Shown here piece after piece: positions 1 to 4,855 of a DNA stretch of 7,671 nucleotides. The stretch's first letter is position 1. Each line of letters starts with the position of its first letter. The translations under genes and the position numbers were made by a program. This DNA is from Bacteriovoracaceae bacterium UBA4096. Lineage in GTDB: Bacteria > Bdellovibrionota > Bacteriovoracia > Bacteriovoracales > Bacteriovoracaceae. The notes beneath the pieces were generated by a model. That model was not told the origin of the DNA and made no database searches. It saw nothing but the letters and a program-made list of their open reading frames with translations. The DNA lies in the NCBI GenBank assembly GCA_002381945.1, contig DFXY01000003.1, positions 30,942 to 38,612 on the forward strand. Direction: 5' to 3'.

Positions 1-996
1 ATTGCGCTAATGCTTGAGGCCAACCCTGACCTGACCTGGCGAGATGTGAAACACATCCTGGCCATTACGGCCGATATTATTGATTACGATCCAATTTTTA
101 ATACTCTCTCACATCCTTGGGGTTTTGGACTTAGCGGGTATGTCTACGATTATAAATGGGTTAAAAATGCTGCCAATATTTGGTTTTCTAATTGGTATGG
201 TTTTGGCCGGATTGACGCTGATGAGGCGGTAAGAGAGGCCATAAATTATGATTCATCCACTTTAGGAGAATTTGAACAGACCATTAATCAGGCCGGTGTT
301 TGGTACTATAGTTCAGGGGATCTCATTGGAAGAACCATCAGCGATGAAAGTAACTTCCCCCAAGAAGAAAAAATCTGGGTAGGACATGATTATATTATCG
401 AATCAGTCCAAATTCAGATCACCACTGATCATCCTTCTCCTGGTGACCTGGCGATTCACCTGGTATCTCCAAGCGGGACTGAAAGTCGTCTACTAAATAT
501 TAATTCTAAACTTGAAGGCTCTTCCCTGGAAGCCGATACGGTTATGCTTTCAAATGCTTTCTATGGAGAATCTTCTGAAGGATACTGGACTTTAAAAGTT
601 TATGACGGAAGTGCAAGTAATGGGACCGGCGATTTAATAAACTGGAAAATTCTGATTAGTGGGCACAGGTCTCAGTATGAATTATCTCTTCCCTATCCAG
701 TGACAGATGTGATCCTTACAACTCCGGGTTCACAATCTCTTACGGCTTCTCCGGTATTTTCTTTTTCAAATTCACTTAGCCATGCCTCACTATTTCAGTA
801 TCAGGCGGCCATTGGTCTTTCAGCTGACGACGTCTCAGTAAAAAATTGGACTAATATTGGTCTTGAAAATTATGGACATCAACTTACAGGCCTGTCGATG
901 AATCTGGGTCAAACCTACTACTTGCAAGTTCGGGCCGTGAGCCCCTTTGGCTTTTCATCAATACAAGTAAAACCTTTTGTGGCCAGTACCCTATGA
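1..996 (+). CDS. Kexin/furin-like subtilisin-family serine protease, C-terminal part (5' end outside window)
   Basis: The frame is open from base 1, so the gene starts upstream and 331 codons are visible. Numbering is from the Met at base 10. Residues 1-20 (LEANPDLTWRDVKHIL) are the helix that follows the catalytic Ser in S8 subtilases. The GFGRIDADEAV stretch at 64-74 closes the catalytic domain. Residues about 92-218 form a P/Homo B domain of the proprotein convertase type, with GDLAIHLVSPSGTES at 145-159 and a GYWTLKVYDG strand at 191-200. Residues about 225-328 look like a fibronectin-III-like domain (QYQAAIGLSADD, then GQTYYLQVRAVS at 300-311). The Asp, His and Ser of the triad lie outside the window. 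Such enzymes are exported endopeptidases in which the P domain stabilises the fold. The stop TGA overlaps the next gene's ATG, which implies one operon. Family assignment is firm; substrate is unknown. Confidence 0.9.
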   Translation: MALMLEANPDLTWRDVKHILAITADIIDYDPIFNTLSHPWGFGLSGYVYDYKWVKNAANIWFSNWYGFGRIDADEAVREAINYDSSTLGEFEQTINQAGVWYYSSGDLIGRTISDESNFPQEEKIWVGHDYIIESVQIQITTDHPSPGDLAIHLVSPSGTESRLLNINSKLEGSSLEADTVMLSNAFYGESSEGYWTLKVYDGSASNGTGDLINWKILISGHRSQYELSLPYPVTDVILTTPGSQSLTASPVFSFSNSLSHASLFQYQAAIGLSADDVSVKNWTNIGLENYGHQLTGLSMNLGQTYYLQVRAVSPFGFSSIQVKPFVASTL

Positions 997-1649
997 AATT
1001 TTTCAAAAGAATATTTTGGGCCTTACCACTTCTCTTTTTATTTTATGCTCTCAATCAGGAGGATAAAAAAGAGACTCCTCCACTTCGAATAGAAAGGAAA
1101 GTGGCTTCCAGTTCCGATGTTCAGCAGAAATACTCCCCTCAGAAAATTGTGCATAACAGGACTGTTCAGGCATTTAGGGGTAAGACATCGCTTCATGCTC
1201 AACTGATAAACCGAATCCCTCAAAGTGTTGAGTCTACTTTTGAAAAAGACTTCGCTATAAAATTAAGTCGAGGGCATGTTTTCTTAAAAAATGTAGCAGC
1301 CGTAGCTAAGGATAATTTTGATCTATCAATGGGAGAAGTCATTCATAAAGATGACCTCTATGTATATTTTAAAACTGAATCTGATCATCATCACATTCCC
1401 GTTGCCATGACTAAATCAACCAACAAACTCTATCCGATCTCTTCTATAGTCCATATTAAAGAGGTGACTGACGATATTCGGGAAGAGATTCTTAGTTCTG
1501 GTCATTCACAGTACTATTACCACCCCTCACTTAAATTCCTCTCAATTAGTACAAATGGTGAAAATGTGCTCAAGATCTACACCGAACTGCTCGGTAAGGG
1601 ATACAAAGTCGAGTTAGAAGTCCTCAAACCCATGCCTGGGGCCCTCTGA
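993..1649 (+). CDS. Exported or membrane-anchored protein coupled to the protease; possible subtilase propeptide-like partner
   Basis: I do not recognise this 218-aa protein by name. It starts KFFKR followed by a hydrophobic stretch at 7-20, typical of a Sec signal or an N-terminal anchor. It has no cysteine, so it is not a lipoprotein, and no clear AxA cleavage site. Residues 24-85 are polar and basic and probably flexible. Residues about 151-211 can be read as beta (SIVHIKEV), alpha (TDDIREEILSSG), two strands (HPSLKFLSIST), alpha (ENVLKIYTELLGKG), beta (YKVELEVL), then the tail KPMPGAL. That order matches the fold of subtilisin propeptides, which act as chaperones and inhibitors. The ATG overlaps the protease stop by 4 bp (ATGA). 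No Shine-Dalgarno precedes it, so translation probably depends on reinitiation after the protease. Gene reality is near certain; the propeptide-like role is inference. Confidence 0.85.
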   Translation: MKFFKRIFWALPLLFLFYALNQEDKKETPPLRIERKVASSSDVQQKYSPQKIVHNRTVQAFRGKTSLHAQLINRIPQSVESTFEKDFAIKLSRGHVFLKNVAAVAKDNFDLSMGEVIHKDDLYVYFKTESDHHHIPVAMTKSTNKLYPISSIVHIKEVTDDIREEILSSGHSQYYYHPSLKFLSISTNGENVLKIYTELLGKGYKVELEVLKPMPGAL

Positions 1650-1683
1650 TTCATTTTTTCACATATATACGCGCTGCACATCC

Positions 1684-1717
1684 TCGACAAATGACCCTTT
1701 TTTCCCCAATATATAAG
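1684..1717 (+). promoter_or_regulatory. Weak candidate promoter for icd
   Basis: The 100-bp gap between the protease operon and icd holds TATAAG at 1712-1717 (5 of 6 matches to a -10 box), overlapping TATATA at 1710-1715. The best -35-like string is TCGACA at 1684-1689, but the spacer to either -10 is 20 or 22 bp, longer than ideal. No convincing hairpin terminator for the upstream operon is seen in the gap, so some readthrough into icd is possible. Low confidence. Confidence 0.25.
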
Positions 1718-1739
1718 TCCTTCCAACAACTAGTTCCTT

Positions 1740-1743
1740 GGAG
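1740..1743 (+). promoter_or_regulatory. Shine-Dalgarno of icd, decides its start
   Basis: GGAG lies 6 nt upstream of the ATG at 1750. It overlaps the in-frame TTG at 1738, which would be a poor start with no ribosome binding site of its own. This favours the ATG at 1750. Confidence 0.75.
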
Positions 1744-1749
1744 AATGTT

Positions 1750-2973
1750 ATGGCCAAAATTAAAGTGCAAAATCCTGTCGTCGAACTCGACGGCGATGAA
1801 ATGACAAGAATCATCTGGTCTTTTATCAAAGATAAACTCATCACTCCTTATGTCGATGTCGATATTAAGTATTATGACTTAGGGATGGAAAATCGTGACA
1901 AGACTGACGACAAAGTAACCGTTGAAGCTGCTGAAGCTATCAAGAAATACAACGTCGGTATTAAGTGTGCAACAATCACACCTGATGAGAAGCGGGTTGA
2001 AGAATTTAACTTAAAACAAATGTGGAAATCTCCTAACGGAACAATCCGGAATATCCTTGATGGAACGGTTTTCCGGGAGCCAATTATCATTAAAAACATT
2101 CCTCGCCTTGTTCCTGGCTGGACTCAGCCAATCGTAATTGGCCGTCATGCTTTCGGTGATCAGTACCGTGCTACTGACACAGTAATTCCAGGTAAAGGAA
2201 CTCTTAAAATGAGTTTCACCGGTGAAGATGGCAAAACTCAGGAATGGGAAGTTTATAAGTTCCAGGGTCCAGGTGTCGCTCTATCAATGTACAACACTGA
2301 GGAATCCATCAGAGGTTTTGCTGAGTCATGTTTTAACATGGCATTAGTCAAAGGCTGGCCGCTTTATCTTTCTACCAAGAACACTATTCTTAAGAAGTAT
2401 GATGGCCGTTTTAAAGACATCTTTGCCGATATCTATGAAAAGAATTATAAGAAAAAATTTGAGGCCAAGGGCATCGTTTATGAACATCGTCTGATCGATG
2501 ATATGGTTGCAGCTTGTATGAAATGGTCTGGTGGTTTTGTTTGGGCCTGTAAAAACTATGATGGTGATGTCCAATCAGATACTGTTGCTCAGGGATTTGG
2601 TTCACTGGGTCTTATGACATCCGTACTTCTGACTCCAGATGGAAAAACACTGGAAGCAGAAGCAGCTCACGGAACAGTGACTCGCCACTTCCGTTTACAT
2701 CAACAAGGTAAACCGACTTCAACAAATCCAATTGCTTCAATCTTTGCATGGACTCGTGGTCTAAATCACCGTGGGAAACTAGATGGAAACAAAGAGCTTC
2801 AGAATTTCTGTGAAACTCTTGAGCAGGTTTGTATTCAAACTGTTGAAGAAGGTAAAATGACGAAGGATCTTGCCGCTTGTATTCATGGTGATAAAGTGAC
2901 AGCTGATAAGTATCTTACGACAGAACAGTTCCTCGAAGCGATCAATTCAAATCTTCAGAAAAAACTTTCTTAA
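1750..2973 (+). CDS. icd: NADP-dependent isocitrate dehydrogenase, eukaryote-type
   Basis: This 407-aa cytoplasmic TCA-cycle enzyme oxidatively decarboxylates isocitrate to 2-oxoglutarate, making NADPH. It belongs to the homodimeric IDH group that includes human IDH1/2, not the E. coli Icd group. Visible motifs from the ATG at 1750 are VVELDGDEMTR (10-20), SPNGTIRN (94-101), FREPII (108-113), GRHAFGDQYRATD (131-143), YDGDVQSD (270-277) and the NADP-binding HGTVTRHFR (307-315). Substrate residues S94, N96, R100, R109 and R132 fall at the same numbers as in human IDH1 from memory. That supports both the family and the ATG start over the TTG 12 bp upstream. Metal-binding Asp residues (D250/D251, D273, D277) are present. 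Full length; it appears to be monocistronic and ends at a strong terminator. Confidence 0.97.
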   Translation: MAKIKVQNPVVELDGDEMTRIIWSFIKDKLITPYVDVDIKYYDLGMENRDKTDDKVTVEAAEAIKKYNVGIKCATITPDEKRVEEFNLKQMWKSPNGTIRNILDGTVFREPIIIKNIPRLVPGWTQPIVIGRHAFGDQYRATDTVIPGKGTLKMSFTGEDGKTQEWEVYKFQGPGVALSMYNTEESIRGFAESCFNMALVKGWPLYLSTKNTILKKYDGRFKDIFADIYEKNYKKKFEAKGIVYEHRLIDDMVAACMKWSGGFVWACKNYDGDVQSDTVAQGFGSLGLMTSVLLTPDGKTLEAEAAHGTVTRHFRLHQQGKPTSTNPIASIFAWTRGLNHRGKLDGNKELQNFCETLEQVCIQTVEEGKMTKDLAACIHGDKVTADKYLTTEQFLEAINSNLQKKLS

Positions 2974-2979
2974 AAAATC

Positions 2980-3005
2980 AAAGGCCCCGAAAGGGGCCTT
3001 TTTTT
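2980..3005. terminator. Bidirectional intrinsic terminator between convergent genes
   Basis: A perfect 9-bp stem, AAAGGCCCC (2980-2988) with GGGGCCTTT (2993-3001), is capped by a GAAA tetraloop. On the plus strand a run of seven T (2999-3005) follows, ending icd transcripts. On the minus strand the stem is followed by GATTTTTTA, so it can also stop the converging 109-aa gene. The last T bases of the plus-strand tail overlap that gene's stop codon. Confidence 0.93.
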
Positions 3006-3333
3006 ATGTAAGCTTGATAAGTCGACGGATCTCTACATTGTCAGGAAACTTCAAATGCAGAAGCATTAGCTTCTCTCTTCCCCTACCCACAGAAAACTTC
3101 ATCTTTTGGATGGTAAATCCCTGATTATCCCGCAATTTATGGATTATGCTGGTAAGCTGCACTTCAGAGCCTTCGAAATAAAGGGCGTGCAACTTATTTG
3201 TTAAGTACTGGAAAAAGATCTGATCATCTCCCTGGTCAAGAGGAATGATTGATGTTCCAACCCGGGGATTCACCACTTTTAAGGTCGGTCTTTTCACAAG
3301 AGCGTATCGCTCCAAAAGCTTCTTCCATCTCAT
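3004..3333 (-). CDS. Small conserved-looking hypothetical protein, 109 aa
   Basis: I do not recognise this protein. It is cytoplasmic-looking, with no signal peptide or membrane segment, no cysteine, and a basic charge, especially at the N-terminus (MRWKKLLERYALVKR) and C-terminus (EIRRLIKLT). Alternating hydrophobic stretches (TLKVV, HALYF, SEVQLTSII, FTIQKMKFSV, KLMLLHLKF) suggest a mainly beta fold; a small PilZ-like barrel is conceivable, but I see no RxxxR plus DxSxxG signature. Support for a real gene: a good AGAGGA ribosome binding site 7 nt before the ATG, its own upstream region divergent from ppx, a terminator exactly at its 3' end, and no competing frame. Function is unknown. Confidence 0.8.
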   Translation of the reverse strand: MRWKKLLERYALVKRPTLKVVNPRVGTSIIPLDQGDDQIFFQYLTNKLHALYFEGSEVQLTSIIHKLRDNQGFTIQKMKFSVGRGREKLMLLHLKFPDNVEIRRLIKLT

Positions 3334-3340
3334 AACTTAT

Positions 3341-3346
3341 TCCTCT
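3341..3346 (-). promoter_or_regulatory. Shine-Dalgarno of the 109-aa gene
   Basis: AGAGGA on the minus strand, 7 nt upstream of the ATG whose first base is 3333. It supports both the start choice and the reality of this small gene. Confidence 0.75.
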
Positions 3347-3399
3347 GAACTTTATACAAACTTAATAAGCTGTAATTAGTTTTTTCACCAGACTCTGTG

Positions 3400-3430
3400 T
3401 AATATTAACTCATATGCCAAGCTATCTTAA
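3400..3430. promoter_or_regulatory. Candidate bidirectional promoter of ppx and the 109-aa gene
   Basis: TAATATTA at 3400-3407 is a palindrome that reads TAATAT, a plausible -10 box, on both strands. On the minus strand TTAAGA (3430-3425) sits exactly 17 bp upstream as a -35 (4 of 6 matches), inside the start of ppx. This predicts a transcript start near 3395 and a leader of about 60 nt for the small gene. On the plus strand the -35 is weak (TTAGTT near 3376-3381), and a start near 3412 would make the ppx mRNA leaderless. A second minus-strand -10-like TATAAA at 3356-3351 is less likely because its transcript would lose the ribosome binding site. Confidence 0.35.
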
Positions 3431-4364
3431 TAAAGTCCTGAACTTAGAAACACTTGCTGCCATTGATTTGGGCTCTAATGCTCTCAGAGCGGTTATCGCC
3501 CGCAAAAGAGGCAATGAAATTGAAGTCATTAAGAGCTTCCGGGAGCCTTTACGCTTAGGTGAAGACGTTTTTAACACTGGTAGCATCTCACCAGAGAAGA
3601 TGAAAATGACCGAAGAAGCTTTTATCAAACTTTTTCATTTATTCACAGAATATAACGTTACAGATACCCGGGCCATGGCGACTTCGGCCATGCGTGAATC
3701 AAAGAATGGAGAGATTCTGGCCAGGAAAATTGCACACTCAACCGGTATAGAGATTGAGACGATCAAAGGCGATGTAGAGGCCCAGTTAATTTGCAACGCC
3801 GTCAAAGGTCAGGTTAACCTTAAAAAGAAGGCAGCCGTTTTGATGGATATTGGAGGCGGCAGTACCGAGATTACCATTGTAAAAAATGAACAAGTTCTCG
3901 CCGCTCATAGCTTTAGCGTGGGAACGGTTAGACTTCTTAGCTACAAGAATAAAGAAGAGCTTGAGGAAAAAATATCTGAAGAACTTGCAAAGATCATGAG
4001 CTTCATAAAAGACCATATCAAGTTAAAAGACCTGGATCTCATGATAGGAACAGGTGGTAATCTACGTCGTATTGGAAAAATCCGAAAAAAGACTCTGGGC
4101 AAGGCCACTTCTCAGATCGCCATGTTTGATGAGATTAAACATATGGAAGAAACTATCTCATCCATGAGCTATGTGGATCGCATTCGTCGTCTGGAGTTGG
4201 ATCAAAATCGCGCCGATGTTATCCTGCCAGCGATTATGTTGACTCTTCATTTAATGAAAGAACTAAAAATGGATAAAATCCATCTACCTAAGGTTGGACT
4301 TAAAGAAGGCATCATCTTGTCTATGCTGTCATTTATTCCGAAACGTCTTATACTGAAAGACTAG
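3414..4364 (+). CDS. ppx: Exopolyphosphatase, Ppx/GppA family, single-domain short form
   Basis: This 316-aa cytoplasmic enzyme belongs to the actin-like ASKHA superfamily. Members remove terminal phosphates from polyphosphate, and some also hydrolyse pppGpp. Motifs in order: AAIDLGSNALRAVIA (15-29, first phosphate loop), ATSAMRES (89-96), IKGDVEAQLI (117-126), in which E122 matches the catalytic Glu121 of E. coli Ppx, MDIGGGSTEI (144-153, second phosphate loop), GTGGNLRRI (212-220) and VGLKEGII (294-301). It lacks the C-terminal HD-like and other domains of the 513-aa E. coli Ppx, as do many short bacterial homologues. The start is set by the usual short lead before the first loop, yet no Shine-Dalgarno precedes the ATG. 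It converges on the ppk-sixA operon, which fits a polyphosphate role better than a purely pppGpp role, though GppA activity cannot be excluded. Confidence 0.92.
   Translation: MPSYLNKVLNLETLAAIDLGSNALRAVIARKRGNEIEVIKSFREPLRLGEDVFNTGSISPEKMKMTEEAFIKLFHLFTEYNVTDTRAMATSAMRESKNGEILARKIAHSTGIEIETIKGDVEAQLICNAVKGQVNLKKKAAVLMDIGGGSTEITIVKNEQVLAAHSFSVGTVRLLSYKNKEELEEKISEELAKIMSFIKDHIKLKDLDLMIGTGGNLRRIGKIRKKTLGKATSQIAMFDEIKHMEETISSMSYVDRIRRLELDQNRADVILPAIMLTLHLMKELKMDKIHLPKVGLKEGIILSMLSFIPKRLILKD
4361..4364. other. Shared palindromic stop CTAG of two convergent genes
   Basis: The palindrome CTAG holds the TAG stop of ppx (4362-4364, plus) and the TAG stop of the SixA-type gene (4363-4361, minus). The two frames therefore overlap tail to tail by 4 bp. 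No hairpin terminator is visible at the junction, so transcripts from both sides probably run into the opposite gene. Confidence 0.95.
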
Positions 4365-4855
4365 TCGGTAATGGTCTTTAAGAATTTAGGACTCACCAGT
4401 AATTCCATGGTAAAGCCATCCCACATCCCACCTTCTAAAACGCAGACTCCACCCTTTTTGATCGTCATAAAATCATGCTCTGGGTGTAAGGCCAGTAGAG
4501 CGGCTATTACCTTCGTGATATGAGGGTCATGCCCTATAAAGGCATACTGTCCATCTGTGGGAAGAAATGAAATATACTCAATTAAGTGACGAGGATCATC
4601 CAGAATATCCAGATCGGCCATCATCTCCAGGTCTGAAGCCGGATAATAACTCCAAAATAACTCCGCGGTCTGAATCGCCCTTGCCAAAGGTGATGAAAAA
4701 ATCACATCAATATTAGATTGAACCTTTTTAAAGAGCTTGAATGTTTTATGAAGACGTCTAATCCCCTCTTCAGTCAATTCTCTTTCAAAGTCTTCATCCT
4801 GCTTTTTGGAGAAATGACCTTCGGCCAGACCATGTCTTAGAAAAATTAATTTCAT
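4361..4855 (-). CDS. sixA: SixA-type phosphohistidine phosphatase (histidine phosphatase superfamily)
   Basis: A 164-aa cytoplasmic member of the histidine (RHG) phosphatase superfamily, of about SixA length. FLRHGLAE at 5-12 holds the catalytic His8, which is phosphorylated during turnover. SSPLARAIQTAE at 54-65 has the phosphate-binding Arg59, and FIGHDPHI at 107-114 has the second catalytic His109. ERELTEEG at 24-31 matches the conserved LT-x-x-G element after the first motif. E. coli SixA removes phosphate from protein histidines such as that of NPr. Its ATG overlaps the ppk stop (ATGA), and AAGG lies 6 nt upstream, so translation is coupled to ppk. SixA-like genes often accompany ppk and ppx, hinting at a polyphosphate-linked substrate. 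The superfamily is certain; the exact substrate is not. Confidence 0.88.
   Translation of the reverse strand: MKLIFLRHGLAEGHFSKKQDEDFERELTEEGIRRLHKTFKLFKKVQSNIDVIFSSPLARAIQTAELFWSYYPASDLEMMADLDILDDPRHLIEYISFLPTDGQYAFIGHDPHITKVIAALLALHPEHDFMTIKKGGVCVLEGGMWDGFTMELLVSPKFLKTITD

Noticed and set aside
10..12. ATG at 10 as the start of the protease
   Set aside because: The frame is open from base 1, and the residues there lie within the subtilase catalytic domain, just after the active-site Ser.
1630..1660. GC-rich CCCATGCCTGGGGCCC followed by a T run as a terminator of the protease operon
   Set aside because: Only a 4-bp stem can form, and it is about 14 nt from the T run; GGGCCC is a palindrome with no loop.
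1738..1749. TTG at 1738 as the start of icd
   Set aside because: It overlaps the GGAG ribosome binding site of the ATG at 1750 and adds four residues that the family lacks.
1659..1844. Minus-strand 61-codon frame across the icd upstream gap
   Set aside because: It overlaps the conserved icd N-terminus and has no recognisable content or start signal.
3351..3356. TATAAA on the minus strand as the -10 of the 109-aa gene
   Set aside because: The predicted transcript would start within its ribosome binding site, and no -35 is present; the TAATAT at 3407-3402 fits better.
3414..4364. Loss of the catalytic Glu in Ppx because the motif reads GDVEA, not GxEEA
   Set aside because: The catalytic residue corresponds to the second Glu of the pair, which is kept as E122.
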